This document shows, in pieces, positions 1 through 10,400 of a stretch of DNA of 64,000 bases. Below the pieces are notes generated by a model. The model did no database searches. It saw nothing but the letters and a program-made list of their open reading frames with translations, and was not told where the DNA came from. The stretch is from Neiella litorisoli (lineage in GTDB: Bacteria > Pseudomonadota > Gammaproteobacteria > Enterobacterales > Neiellaceae). Position 1 is the first letter of the stretch. Every line of letters starts with the position of its first letter. Where the stretch lies: NCBI RefSeq assembly GCF_014773395.1, contig NZ_JACXAF010000003.1, positions 124,001 to 188,000 of the forward strand, read 5' to 3'. Position numbers and translations under genes: made by a program.

Positions 1-1
1 G

Positions 2-505
2 CACACACTCTATGACAAAGGCCCCTATGCCTACGATGAGCTGATGCGGATGCCGTTGCTGATTAAAAATCCAAACCTGCAACCGCGCACCGTTGAACGT
101 CAGGTGTCATTGCTTGATGTGACGCCAACGCTGGCAGAATTGATGGGCTTGGCCAGCGATGGTGATGTTGATGGCCATACCCTGACGCCATTAATGAGCC
201 AAGGCGACAAAGCCGAAGCCGGTCAGCCAGACACCGCCCTTTATGCCTACGAGTGGTACAACGGCTCTTGGTTCGGCATTCGCGCTATTCGCACACCAGA
301 ATTCAAGTTTGTCTGGAACCCAGGTGACAACGTCGATGAATTCTATGACTTGAAAAAAGATCCGGGTGAAGTCACCAACTTGATTGGCAACGCCAAGTAC
401 AAAAATCAAATCGCCATGATGGTGGAGTTGCTGAAAGCAGAGCTAAAGCGAGTTGACGATCCGTCACTGACTAAATTAGAGCATCACGCCAAAGCGTACC
501 TGTAA
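2..505 (+). CDS. S1-family sulfatase, C-terminal part (cut by window edge)
   Basis: The reading frame is open from base 2, so the gene starts before the window. The 167 visible residues match the C-terminal half of S1 formylglycine sulfatases: a segment in which the substrate is handed to the next domain (HTLYDKGPYAYDELMRMPLL), the LLDVTPTLAELMG helix, and a late FYDLKKDPGEVTNL motif typical of this family. The catalytic Cys motif lies outside the window. A second sulfatase starts 43 bp downstream on the same strand, so the two are probably co-transcribed. It likely removes sulfate from carrageenan oligosaccharides in the periplasm or outside the cell. The exact subfamily cannot be judged from this part. 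Confidence 0.85.
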   Translation, partial: HTLYDKGPYAYDELMRMPLLIKNPNLQPRTVERQVSLLDVTPTLAELMGLASDGDVDGHTLTPLMSQGDKAEAGQPDTALYAYEWYNGSWFGIRAIRTPEFKFVWNPGDNVDEFYDLKKDPGEVTNLIGNAKYKNQIAMMVELLKAELKRVDDPSLTKLEHHAKAYL

Positions 506-548
506 TGATTAACGCGGGGTGTCGCTCACCTCGCAGATAGAGGAAGTT

Positions 549-1997
549 ATGAAAACAACATTAATCAAACGATTGGCTCCGGCGTTGTTAGGCCTTGCCA
601 GTGTTTTTGCCGCAGGTGCCGCTGAGCGTCCCAATATTCTGGTGATCATCACCGATGATTTAGGTTACGGCGACGTCGGCTTTAATGGTGCAACAGACAT
701 TCGCACGCCGAACTTAGATGCGCTGGCAGCTGATGGCACCACATTTAACGCAGCTTACAATGTTCACCCGTTTTGTGGACCAAGCCGCGCGGGGTTGATG
801 ACTGGCCGTCACCCACACAAGTTCGGTTCACAGTTCAACCTGCCAACCAGCTATCTCTCTGGTGGCTTAGGCGTACCTGTTGAAGAAACATTTATTAGTA
901 AAACCTTGCAGCAAGCGGGTTACTTTACTGGTGTCGTGGGTAAATGGCATTTGGGTGAAACTGCGCAGTATCATCCGCATAATCGCGGTTTTGATGAATT
1001 CTATGGCTTCTTAAACGGCGGTCATGATTACTTTCCAGAAAGTTTTGCTCCGGCTTATGAACGCCAGCGCAAAAACGGCTTGAAAAAAGCCATTGGTGGT
1101 TACCTCCATCCGCTTGAATACAACGGCAAAGAAGTTCAAGAGACAGAGTACATTACCGATGGGTTGTCGCGTGAAGCGGTGAACTTTATTAACAAAGCCG
1201 GAGAGAAAAAGGACCAGCCATTCTTCTTGTACCTCGCTTACAACGCGCCGCATTCACCCATGCAAGCCAAACAAGAGGACATGGATCAATTCCCCGAGAT
1301 TAAAGATAAAAAGCGCAAGGTTTATGCGGGCATGGTGTATGCCGTTGACCGTGGCGTGAAGCGTGTGGTCGAAGCGTTGAAGGCCACTGATCAGTTCGAT
1401 AACACCTTGATTGTGTTCCTCAGCGATAACGGCGGTAAGCCGAAGCTTGGCGCCAGCAACACGCCATTGCGCGGTGAGAAAGGTAGTGCGCTTGAAGGTG
1501 GTACCCGGACACCAATGCTGTTCCACTGGCCGAACAAGGTTGCAGCTGGCAAGTCCTTCAAACACCCGGTTTCAACACTTGATTTCTACCCGACATTTGC
1601 CGCCCTAGCCGGTGCTGACATTCCAGCAAGTAAGCAGCTCGACGGCAAAGATATCTGGCAAAGCCTGCAAGATGGCACCAGCCCTAGAGCTGGAGAAATG
1701 CTTTATGTCATGCGTCATCGCAATGGCTTCTCGGAAGTTTCTGGGCGCAAAGACAACTGGAAAATTGTCAATGTAACGGGCAACAAATGGCAGTTGTTTG
1801 ATATTGAGAAAGACATTGGCGAAACCACCGATCTGAGCAAGCAATATCCGAACGTGCTGCGTGAAATGGTCGCCGATATGGAAATTTGGAGCTGGCAGCA
1901 TGCTGAGCCGAAGTGGTTCCACATCCACCAAGAAGGTGTTCACTGGCGCGAGAAAGCGATGCCTCGTTTCCATGAAACGTTCAACATCAAACAATAA
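549..1997 (+). CDS. S1-family sulfatase (carrageenan sulfatase, probable S1_19)
   Basis: A secreted formylglycine-dependent sulfatase of 482 residues. The ATG at 549 is preferred over an upstream start because AGGAAG lies just before it and it opens a signal peptide ending near AAGAA. ITDDLGYGDVG gives the N-terminal metal-binding Asp pair. C76 in [12 protein letters not shown] is the residue matured to formylglycine. GKWHLG and FLSDNGG supply further active-site residues. It is a close paralogue of the sulfatase at 31265-32725; both share the HPFCGPSR block followed by PHKFGSQFNLP. The expected role is desulfation of kappa/iota-carrageenan galactose, inferred from the neighbouring GH16 and GH82 genes. 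The regiospecificity (4-O or 2-O) cannot be read from the sequence. A strong terminator follows at once. Confidence 0.92.
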   Translation: MKTTLIKRLAPALLGLASVFAAGAAERPNILVIITDDLGYGDVGFNGATDIRTPNLDALAADGTTFNAAYNVHPFCGPSRAGLMTGRHPHKFGSQFNLPTSYLSGGLGVPVEETFISKTLQQAGYFTGVVGKWHLGETAQYHPHNRGFDEFYGFLNGGHDYFPESFAPAYERQRKNGLKKAIGGYLHPLEYNGKEVQETEYITDGLSREAVNFINKAGEKKDQPFFLYLAYNAPHSPMQAKQEDMDQFPEIKDKKRKVYAGMVYAVDRGVKRVVEALKATDQFDNTLIVFLSDNGGKPKLGASNTPLRGEKGSALEGGTRTPMLFHWPNKVAAGKSFKHPVSTLDFYPTFAALAGADIPASKQLDGKDIWQSLQDGTSPRAGEMLYVMRHRNGFSEVSGRKDNWKIVNVTGNKWQLFDIEKDIGETTDLSKQYPNVLREMVADMEIWSWQHAEPKWFHIHQEGVHWREKAMPRFHETFNIKQ

Positions 1998-2008
1998 CTA
2001 AGATGCAT

Positions 2009-2047
2009 GGTTCGGGGCGATTTTCCCTATCGCGCCCGAACCTTATT
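2009..2047 (+). terminator. Rho-independent terminator after the sulfatase pair
   Basis: A GC-rich hairpin (GGTTCGGGGCGAT pairing with ATCGCGCCCGAACC, one bulge) is followed by TTATTTT. It lies 12 bp after the sulfatase stop and separates it from the chemoreceptor gene. Confidence 0.8.
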
Positions 2048-2247
2048 TTGAGGCAAAGCCTCAGTTGGAGGAGAGCACCAGAAAACTGTAACCAAGACCA
2101 AGGTGAATCGCGTTGTCAGCACGAGCGCCCCTACCGCTGTGCGCCAGCTGCGATTGCCAAAACAATAAGTACATCAACCACACAAGACGGATCTGAGTTT
2201 GTCTTACGGACCAAGACTCTGACGATAAAATTATAAAAGAGGTTGGA

Positions 2248-4314
2248 TTGTCGATGAATTTTCTAAGCCGATTCAAAATTGCACCGCGAATCATCGCGCT
2301 GGCGTTTTTACCCATCATTGTGATTGGGGTATTAACACTTAATCAGTACCGACATGCTAGCGCCGAACGAGAGCGCATCGCTGAACTCACCAGTCTAATG
2401 GCGCTGGCGAAAGAAGCGGGCACCCTAATGAACACCATTCAGGACGAACGTGATCTGGCCAATGGTTTCCTCGCCCGAGAGAATAATGTCGTTGGCCCTA
2501 AAGGCGACTACTTTGGCAGTCAGGGCAACGACTTCCAAGCCGATATGCAACGGCAGCGACAAGTGGTTAACCGCCAAATTCAAGAATTCAAAACCTACGT
2601 CAGCCTCAACAATAAAGCGTATCAATCGATGCCATCGGTACTTGCTGTGCTCGACCGACTCAACGAGAGCTTGGCCGCCATGGTGGCGGTGCGAGATAAG
2701 ATCGATCAGTACCTGATCCTAGATGGTAAAGTCTGGACACTGACCGTCTATGACAGCACTTCCGAGCGCTTCTTTCGCTTGTTTGAAGCCATTGTTCGGA
2801 TAGCCTCTGATGATCCGGAATTAAGTTTGTTAACCAATGCTTATCTGGCGTTGGTCAATTTAGGTGACCGTTACTCGGTTGAACGCGGCGTCGTTGCGCG
2901 CGCCTCGTACATGGCCGAGCTGGATTACAATATTTACGCTCGTGAGAAAACCACTCGGCAAGAGATCAGCAACTTGATCGCGCGCTTTAATGCCTATGCC
3001 GACGAAGCCTTGCGCCAGGAGTTTACCCGCCAGCACTTGCAGTCGAGCGCCGTGCAACAAGTGATTGCCGATTGGAAAGCCTATCGTGATTCAGCCGGCA
3101 AGAAACTACCCTTTGATGCCAAAACCTGGTACCCGCGCGCCTCTGCGAACATTGATTCATTGAACCGCTTTAAAGATCAGTTAGCCCTTCAGATAGTCGA
3201 GAAAGCCGATCAGCTCTATCAGCAAGCAGCCGCCAAAGTGTGGCAAAGCTTGTTACTATTTTTTGGCATTTGCGTTGCCGTTGGTGTGGTGTCTTACTTC
3301 ATCATTATGTCCATCATCCGGCCGCTCAAGCGCTTGGTACGGCAGCTCACCCACGTGGCAGAGCACAAAGACTTAAATTATCAGCTGGATGTTGCGGGTA
3401 ATGATGAATTGTCTGACGTCGCCAAAGCCGCTGATTCCTTGTTGACCAGCTTCCATTCGGCGCTGGCGGGCGTGCTGGAAGTGGAAATGAAAATGAAGCA
3501 GCTGACGTCCAATGTGCTGCAGTCGATGACCATTAGCCAACAGCGGGCGGAAAATCAGAATCGCAATACTGACGGCGTATCGGTGGCAATGAATGAAATG
3601 ACCGCCTCGGTAGGCGAAGTTTCTGTCAGTGCCCAGCTAACCTCAGATGCGGTTCAGCGACTCCACGATATGTCGGTGAAAAGTGCCGACAGTGCCAATA
3701 CCAGTAAAGACATCATGGAGCGGCTGACCAGTGAATTGGATAGCGCCACGCAGATGGTCGAAAGTGTCAATGAAGAAAGTAATGCCATTGGTGCGGTCAT
3801 TAATGTCATTCAGGATATTGCCGAGCAGACTAATTTACTGGCTTTGAATGCCGCGATTGAGGCGGCTCGGGCTGGCGAACAAGGGCGCGGTTTTGCAGTC
3901 GTAGCCGATGAGGTTCGCAGCCTTGCTAGCCGTACTCAGGAATCCACCGGCCATATCAAGCAGCAAATCGAGGCCCTACAAAACGGTGCGCATACTGTCA
4001 CCACCACTATGGACCGATTAAAAGGTCAGGGCAGCGAAGCGGTTGCTGTTGTTGTTGAAACCCTCGGAGCCTTTGAAGTGTTGCAGCAAGAGTTGGACAA
4101 CATTGCCCAAATGTCGACCCAAATTGCTACCGCGGCAGAGCAACAATCGGTTACCTCAGGCGATATTAATCGTCAAATCCATGAAATTAAGTCGGATTCT
4201 GATGAGATGACAACCCATGTTAAATCGACGCAAGTGGCGAGCAATGAGCTCGATCAGACCGCCGAGATCCTCGACTCATACGTGTCAGCCTTTCAATTAA
4301 AGCAAGCGAGCTAG
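2248..4314 (+). CDS. Methyl-accepting chemotaxis protein with NIT sensor domain
   Basis: A 688-residue transmembrane chemoreceptor. TM1 is at about residues 13-30. A large periplasmic helical domain follows with the ERD...GFL pattern of NIT (nitrate/nitrite-sensing type) domains. TM2 is at about 332-355, then HAMP, then the cytoplasmic signalling hairpin with the conserved tip [29 protein letters not shown]. There is no CheR-binding pentapeptide at the C-terminus. Two starts are possible: TTG at 2248 (AGAGG 5 bp upstream) or ATG at 2254 (11 bp). It is paralogous to the receptor at 17480-19501 with the same architecture. The ligand is unknown; the location between sulfatase and anhydrogalactose genes suggests chemotaxis toward an algal cue, which is inference. 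Confidence 0.93.
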   Translation: MSMNFLSRFKIAPRIIALAFLPIIVIGVLTLNQYRHASAERERIAELTSLMALAKEAGTLMNTIQDERDLANGFLARENNVVGPKGDYFGSQGNDFQADMQRQRQVVNRQIQEFKTYVSLNNKAYQSMPSVLAVLDRLNESLAAMVAVRDKIDQYLILDGKVWTLTVYDSTSERFFRLFEAIVRIASDDPELSLLTNAYLALVNLGDRYSVERGVVARASYMAELDYNIYAREKTTRQEISNLIARFNAYADEALRQEFTRQHLQSSAVQQVIADWKAYRDSAGKKLPFDAKTWYPRASANIDSLNRFKDQLALQIVEKADQLYQQAAAKVWQSLLLFFGICVAVGVVSYFIIMSIIRPLKRLVRQLTHVAEHKDLNYQLDVAGNDELSDVAKAADSLLTSFHSALAGVLEVEMKMKQLTSNVLQSMTISQQRAENQNRNTDGVSVAMNEMTASVGEVSVSAQLTSDAVQRLHDMSVKSADSANTSKDIMERLTSELDSATQMVESVNEESNAIGAVINVIQDIAEQTNLLALNAAIEAARAGEQGRGFAVVADEVRSLASRTQESTGHIKQQIEALQNGAHTVTTTMDRLKGQGSEAVAVVVETLGAFEVLQQELDNIAQMSTQIATAAEQQSVTSGDINRQIHEIKSDSDEMTTHVKSTQVASNELDQTAEILDSYVSAFQLKQAS

Positions 4315-4374
4315 AGTAAGCATTTACCTCCATAAGCCGGTGTATCAGGCAACTGGTCCTGATCACCGCAGCTC

Positions 4375-4392
4375 AAGGCCCTTCGGCCTTTT
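4375..4392 (+). terminator. Terminator after the chemoreceptor gene
   Basis: AAGGCC-CTTC-GGCCTTTT forms a compact tetraloop hairpin with a short T run, 60 bp after the stop. The rest of 4315-4680 (366 bp) holds the operator at 4576-4590 and no gene. Confidence 0.6.
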
Positions 4393-4575
4393 AAGGGCTT
4401 TCATGGTTGCTTTTTATGACTGTGAGCTCACTTCAACCTTGGTTCATTGTGGTTAGCTTGCTGCCGTTTCTAGCGCTTGCTCGCGATCATTTGAGTGCAA
4501 GCATAAGCCGTCAAAAATAACCAACATAAAATTCACACATCGCTCACGTTTTTTTGAATTACATCTTGCAAATGC

Positions 4576-4590
4576 AAACATCATACGTTT
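4576..4590. promoter_or_regulatory. Putative PUL operator, site A
   Basis: AAACATCATACGTTT, a near-palindrome, lies 90 bp upstream of the cycloisomerase start. A possible -10 box (TACAAT) follows at 4600-4605. It is one of six related sites in the locus (4576, 17406, 25354, 31079, 34304, 36701). No regulator gene is present in the window, so the binding protein is unknown. Confidence 0.7.
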
Positions 4591-4680
4591 GAATAAGTCC
4601 TACAATGAATTTAACTCTTTTGTTAGCCGTGCGTTCGTTGTGACTGTTATGTCGTCAGCACACCAAATCAGGTTTTGTTT

Positions 4681-5832
4681 ATGAAAATTGAATGTATAAA
4701 AACGCACCACATCAGATGCCAACTGAACGAACCCTTCGGTTTTTCCCAATGGTTCTATGATCAGCGCAATGTCTTGCTGATTGAAATTATCACCACTGAT
4801 GGTGTTCGTGGTTGGGGTGAGTGCTACGGGCCTGCAGACGTTATTCAAGGCGCAGTCGAAAAATTTTATGCGCCTCGCATCTTAGGCATGGACGTCCTCT
4901 CTACCGACCAAATTTGGCACCACATGTGGCGCGCCTCGTTAGATTTCTGTCGTTCCGGCGTGATGATGGCGGCGATGTCCGGCATCGATATGGCGTTGTG
5001 GGACTTAAAAGGCAAGCTGCTTGGCCAAAGCGTTAGCCAGCTCATGGGCGGCGCTTGTCGCGATCAAGTGCCTTGCTATGCTACAGGCATGTACTTCCAG
5101 GAATTACCTGAAGATGTACTGCTCAAGCAACTGGTTGATGAAGCGGTTGGTTATGCCGAACAAGGCTTCAAAGCAATGAAAATCAAAGTCGGTAAAAACC
5201 CAGACTTTGATGAGAAACTCATTGTTGCGATGCGCGAAGCATTGCCAAACACAGTGTTGGCTGCGGACTCTAACCATGCTTATGACCTGCCAGAGGCGAT
5301 TCGCATTGGTAAGGTGTTAGATAAGCATGGCTATCTGTGGTTTGAAGAGCCGCTGTCACCTGAACATCCCGACTTATTCCGCCAGTTGCAAGATAAAATC
5401 AACTTGCCTGTTGCCACCGGCGAGTGCGAGCAAACCCGTTATGGTTTCAATAATTTGATTTCCAGAGGCGGGGTTCAGCTGGTGCAAGCTGATTTGGCGT
5501 ACTGCGGCGGCCCGAGTGAGGCGCTGAAAATCCGCGCCATTGCCTCGGCGAACGGCATCAATATGATCCCACACGTTTGGGGAACGCAATTGAACTTAGC
5601 GGCGGCAACCCACTTCCTTGCAACCTCATACTCAGAGCCGGGCCGAGCTGAGTCGAAGCCGCTCTATCTGGAATATGACCGCACCGAGAATCCGCTTCGG
5701 GACCAACTCTACAAAGTGAATGTTGAAGTCGTTGAAGGCTTCGCCAAAGTTCCGAAAACGCCAGGCCTTGGCGTAGAGATTGATACCGATGCATTAACCG
5801 AATTCACCATTAGCACGACGGAAACAAAATGA
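4681..5832 (+). CDS. 3,6-anhydrogalactonate cycloisomerase (enolase superfamily, MR/MLE type)
   Basis: A 383-residue cytoplasmic enolase-superfamily enzyme. The mandelate-racemase-type catalytic set is visible: K167-x-K169 (MKIKVGK), metal ligands D196 (ADSNHAYD), E222 (WFEEPLS) and E248 (TGECE), and H298 in PHVWGTQ. The overlap with an aldehyde dehydrogenase and the galactan context match 3,6-anhydrogalactonate cycloisomerase, which opens the anhydro ring to give 2-keto-3-deoxygalactonate. Because the locus encodes carrageenases, the D-enantiomer is the likely substrate; this is inference. A related sugar-acid dehydratase is the alternative. ATG 4681 is chosen because AGG lies 8 bp upstream. 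Operator site A precedes the gene. Confidence 0.85.
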   Translation: MKIECIKTHHIRCQLNEPFGFSQWFYDQRNVLLIEIITTDGVRGWGECYGPADVIQGAVEKFYAPRILGMDVLSTDQIWHHMWRASLDFCRSGVMMAAMSGIDMALWDLKGKLLGQSVSQLMGGACRDQVPCYATGMYFQELPEDVLLKQLVDEAVGYAEQGFKAMKIKVGKNPDFDEKLIVAMREALPNTVLAADSNHAYDLPEAIRIGKVLDKHGYLWFEEPLSPEHPDLFRQLQDKINLPVATGECEQTRYGFNNLISRGGVQLVQADLAYCGGPSEALKIRAIASANGINMIPHVWGTQLNLAAATHFLATSYSEPGRAESKPLYLEYDRTENPLRDQLYKVNVEVVEGFAKVPKTPGLGVEIDTDALTEFTISTTETK

Positions 5833-7262
5833 CTACCAATCAATATCAAATGTTGATCAACGGCGAGCTGGTTAGCTCTTCAACCACATTCGAAGTGGTC
5901 AACCCGGATAATGAAGAAGTGATTGGCCATGTGCCACAAATGGATCCTGAGCAGGTCGAGCAGGTGCTCGCCAGTGCTCAAGCGGGCTTTGATGTTTGGT
6001 CGAAAACATCGCTAGCTGAGCGCGAGGCGCTGATGCTCAAGTACGCCGAAGTACTTGAAGCCCACAAAGACGAAATTATTGATTTGCTGATCGCAGAGAC
6101 CGGTAAGCCGCTGGACAATGCCGAATACGATTTTGGCATGTTCACCACCTGCCTGCGCTATTTCATCGAAGAAGCCAAGCGTGTTGATCAGCCGGTGATC
6201 GTTGATCCAGATGGTCGTTTCCACCACTACGTCACACGCCAACCTTTAGGCGTTGTGGTTGGCTTCCTAGCATGGAACTTCCCGCTGCTGAACTTAGGCT
6301 ACAAGCTGGGGCCAGCGCTGGCCGCCGGTTGTGCCAGCATCATTAAACCATCGCAAGTGACGCCTCTGGCCAGTTTGCGTTGTGCTGAATTAGCGTTAGA
6401 AGTTGGCTTCCCGCCGGGCGTCATCAACATCATTACCAGCAGTGATTATGACGTTACGAATCCATTGCTGACCAGCGATATTCCAGCGTTGTTCACCATG
6501 ATTGGCTCGACTAATTCGGGTGTTAAAGCCATGCGCACGGCATGTACCAGCATCAAACATTTCTCGGTTGAGCTAGGTGGCAATGCGCCGGTCATTATCT
6601 ATGACGATGCCGACGTTAAAAAAGCAGCTCGTAACATTGTCGATTTGAAATTCACCAACTCGGGTCAAGTTTGCGTGTCAGCCAATCGCTGCTTCGTCCA
6701 TGAGTCGGTTTATCAGGAATTCCTAGCAGAAGCCAAGGCCCACGCTGAAGGCTTAGTGCTTGGTGCCGGTCGCCAACAAGGGCGCTTGATGGGCCCAGTG
6801 ATTAATGAAAAAGAGCGCAGCCGCATTCAAGGCTTGATTGATAGTGCAGTTGCTGCTGGCGCCAAAGTGGAATTGGGCGGCAAGGCACCTGCTGACCGCA
6901 AAGGTTTTTACCTACAACCGACCATTCTTTCGAATGTTTCCACCGACATGGAAGTCGCCTCCGATGAGATTTTTGGTCCCGTGCTGCCGGTGATCCCATA
7001 CAGCGACGATGACGACATTATTGCCATGGCCAACGATTGTGAGTTTGGTTTAGCGGCTTACGTTTACACCACCAATTTGCAGCGTGGTATGCAAGCCGCC
7101 AATCAAATTACCGCCGGTAGTGTGTGTGTTAACGAGGTGCATTATGCCGTGCACCTGCCTCACGGTGGCCTGAAACAAAGTGGTGTGGGTAAAGACTGCT
7201 CACGCTACAGCCTGCAAGAGTATTTAACCAACAAACGCGTGTCTGTGCTGGTGAACGACTAG
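5829..7262 (+). CDS. 3,6-anhydrogalactose dehydrogenase (aldehyde dehydrogenase family)
   Basis: A full-length 477-residue NAD(P)-dependent aldehyde dehydrogenase. Visible motifs are N150 in AWNFPLL, E248 in SVELGGNAP and the nucleophile C282 in NSGQVCVSANR, followed by EIFGPVLPV. The start overlaps the cycloisomerase stop by four bases (ATGA), so the two are translationally coupled. The paired genes match the oxidative anhydrogalactose pathway: anhydrogalactose is oxidised to anhydrogalactonate, then cycloisomerised. The carrageenan context favours D-anhydrogalactose; ALDH sequence alone does not prove the substrate. A 226-bp gap without a clear strong terminator leads to the TonB receptor gene. 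Confidence 0.87.
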   Translation: MTTNQYQMLINGELVSSSTTFEVVNPDNEEVIGHVPQMDPEQVEQVLASAQAGFDVWSKTSLAEREALMLKYAEVLEAHKDEIIDLLIAETGKPLDNAEYDFGMFTTCLRYFIEEAKRVDQPVIVDPDGRFHHYVTRQPLGVVVGFLAWNFPLLNLGYKLGPALAAGCASIIKPSQVTPLASLRCAELALEVGFPPGVINIITSSDYDVTNPLLTSDIPALFTMIGSTNSGVKAMRTACTSIKHFSVELGGNAPVIIYDDADVKKAARNIVDLKFTNSGQVCVSANRCFVHESVYQEFLAEAKAHAEGLVLGAGRQQGRLMGPVINEKERSRIQGLIDSAVAAGAKVELGGKAPADRKGFYLQPTILSNVSTDMEVASDEIFGPVLPVIPYSDDDDIIAMANDCEFGLAAYVYTTNLQRGMQAANQITAGSVCVNEVHYAVHLPHGGLKQSGVGKDCSRYSLQEYLTNKRVSVLVND

Positions 7263-7488
7263 TGAAGCGGTCGGCCAGCTTAGCCGCTGAGTCGACCTGT
7301 TAAAACAGCACATTAATTAACTGAACACATCCGAGGGGGGATTGAGCAAATGGGGGACTCGAATATCAAGTAATCGATGATCTCGGCCCCAAGAGGCCGG
7401 GCAATTAGCCATAAACCAGATGCTTAAAAAGGCGTGCAGAGAAGGGCTGTACTGCTTGCCGATAAGAACTAGAAGAGGATTCAATACG

Positions 7489-10400
7489 ATGAAGAGTAAT
7501 TTCAAATTGTCAGCGTTAACCGCTGCGATTATTACTTCAATCATGTCTTCATCCATTTACGCCGCCGAAGAACCAAATCAAGAAGGCGCGGATGAAGAAG
7601 TCGAGGTGATTGAAGTACGTGGCCTTCGTGCCAGTCTAAGAAAAGCCGTTAACGCCAAGCGTTTCGCTGATAACGTCACCGACTCTATCCACGCCGAAGA
7701 CGTGGGTAAATCTACCGACCAAAACATTGCCGACGCACTATCTCGTGTAACCGGTGTATCGGTACAAGAAGAGGGCGGTGAAGGTACTCGTATTTCCGTT
7801 CGTGGTGCTGGCCCATCATTGAACCAAGTATCGGTCAACGGCGTTACCTTGACCGGTGGTCTGAGTACTGATGGTTCAGACGCTGGTGCAACCAACGATA
7901 ACAGTGTCGACTTGAGTGCTTTCTCATCCGACATCTTGTCGTCGATTGACGTGGTGAAAACCGCTGCCGCCGATCAGAACGAAGGTTCACTGGGTGCCAA
8001 CATCGAGCTTCGCACCGTTAAGCCGTTGGGCCTGAACAACTCTCGTCGCTCCTTTACCGTTGAAGGTCGTCACAACGAATTCGCTGATGAGAACGACTAT
8101 CGCATCAATGCCAGCTTCTCGGAGAAGTTCTTTGATGAGACCTTCGGTGTTGTCATTACCGCATCAAAAGACACTCAAAAAACTCGTCAAGACCGCGTTC
8201 GTACGACTTGGGTTAACGGCGCACTGCCAATTGACGATTTGATGAAAGACGGTGGCCACACCGCTCACGATATTGCCACCGGCAAGCCAATTCGTGTATT
8301 GGGTTATCAGCGTGATGAGAATGGCGATTACATTCTTGATGACGACGGCAACAAACAGCTTAATCCGATTGATTCATTGGAAGGCTATGACCCAGAAACT
8401 CAGGCCCTATATGAAGGCGACCTCTATGTTCTGGCGCGCAACTACGACGACTTCTCACTGAGTACAGATGAGCGTGATCGTTTCTCTGTTTCTGTTGGTC
8501 TGCAGTATCGTCCTACCGATGATTTAGATATTCAGTTGGATGTCACCCACGCCGAGCAGGATATTACCACTGACTATCACAACCTGCGCTTGAACTATGC
8601 GCCGGTCACCAATGTTTACCAGGGTGAAGATGTCACTGGCCTGAATGGCATTGATTTTGGCAACAACACATTAGCCAAGTACTCCAGCCGTTCTGCTGCT
8701 GGTAACTTCAACCGTTCTTACGGCTTGCGTGAAGTCGACACGGACGTTGCTTCTCTCACCATTGATTACAACATCACTGAAAACTTCAGCAGTAGCTTGC
8801 GCTTAGGTTATTCAAAAACCACTGATGAAAACCCAGATGATGATGAGAAGGATCGTTTCATCTCGATCAGCACCAACACTTGGGGTACTGCCGGCCGTCA
8901 GGTTGTCGAAGAGATGAATCACGACGCCTTTGAGCGTGTCGGTTATGACTGTAGTGGCGCTCAGTGTGCGTACACCGCCGGTGTTACTCCTGCAGTATTT
9001 GATGCCTTTGATGGCACCACTAATATTGCCTACAGCCGCTTTACGCCATTTGATATGAACCACAACCACTTAGGTGGTTTAACCCTACGTAAAAACAAGC
9101 TAGAAGATGAAATCAAATCAGTGTTCGTTGATTTCGAATACCTGTTTGATTTTGACTACCTGACTTCGATTCAGTTTGGTGGTAAATGGTCTGATCGTAC
9201 CAAAGACGTCAACATTCAAAACCGCGCCACCACCAATGGCTCTGATTTGGTTGACTTGGATGATCCGGATGCCGACTTTGAAGTCCGTGGTATGGGCTCG
9301 ATTCGTTTAGGCGATATTCTTGCGACTAAATCATTCCCGTACGACAACTATGCCAAAGATTTGGTTAACAGCCGTGGCAATGATTTCTTCGGCGGCTGGC
9401 CAATGCTCGATGCTGACAAAGCATTGGAGTTGGTCTCCGGTAAAGATGCCAGCGAGGTTGGCTTGCGCGAAACTCGTGCCGGTACCCGCTACATTGAAAC
9501 CAAAACCAAAGCGGCTTACATCAAAGCCAACTTTGAGGCGCTTGAAGGTCAGCTGACGGGTAACGTTGGTGTTCGTTGGGTGCGTGATGAGAACTCTGCC
9601 AAAGGTATTGGCGGTATCACCTACGTCAAGTTCCCACAAATGCTGGATGCCTATGATTTGCTGGTGACCCGTAACCTCGCGGACATGAGCCAAGAACCTT
9701 GTCCAGACGCAATCATGGGTATTGATACGCGTTATACCCCAGAAAACGATGATCAACTGCGTAACTGTTGGGCATGGCAAGTTACCCATGCTTACAACTA
9801 CACCAATGACGCCACCATTCCTTATGACAGCACCACAGGTGAATGGTTGGTTAAAGGCCCTGATGGCCAGACTGGTCCAGATGTTAACCGCCTCGTCTTT
9901 ATGGACGAAAATGGCAACCTGACACTGAATCAATTGCCATCACAAATCTATGATGCCGATGGCAACCTCGTTAATTCGCCACGCAGTCAGTGGGCTCACT
10001 TTGGTTCTGCCGGTCACATTTGGCCATGGCTTGATCGTACCACCGCCTTCACCGGCCCAGGTGGCGATGGTCAGGAAGTACAGGTTCGCGAATTCGAATC
10101 CAAAGGTTCTGGTGAACAAGATACTTGGCTGCCAAGTTTGAACCTTAACTATGCCATTAACGATGACATGATTGGCCGTTTCGCCGTGACTCGCACCATG
10201 ACCCGTCCTCGTTTTGACTCATTGAACCCACGTAACCAAGTTCGTGAAGAACAGTGGGCGCCTACAGCCACAGGTTCTGCCGGTAACACTGAACTGAAAC
10301 CGCTGAAATCAACCAACCTTGATTTGTCGTGGGAATGGTATTTCGACGAGTCAGGCTTGCTGTCGGTTGCTGGTTTCTACAAGGACATGGAAGACTTTGA

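Noticed and set aside
2050-2062. GAGGCAAAGCCTC, which recalls part of the c-di-GMP-I (GEMM) riboswitch, upstream of the chemoreceptor.
   Set aside because: Only this short hairpin matches; the second helix, the conserved A-rich loop and the tetraloop receptor are not seen.
7262-7488. Small hairpins (CTGTTAAAACAG; CGGCC...GGCCG) before the TonB receptor gene.
   Set aside because: Short stems without a T run; not convincing as terminator or riboswitch.
9331-9933. A 200-codon open frame on the minus strand.
   Set aside because: It lies opposite the TonB receptor coding sequence, which has clear barrel features; the frame has no recognisable domain or ribosome site.
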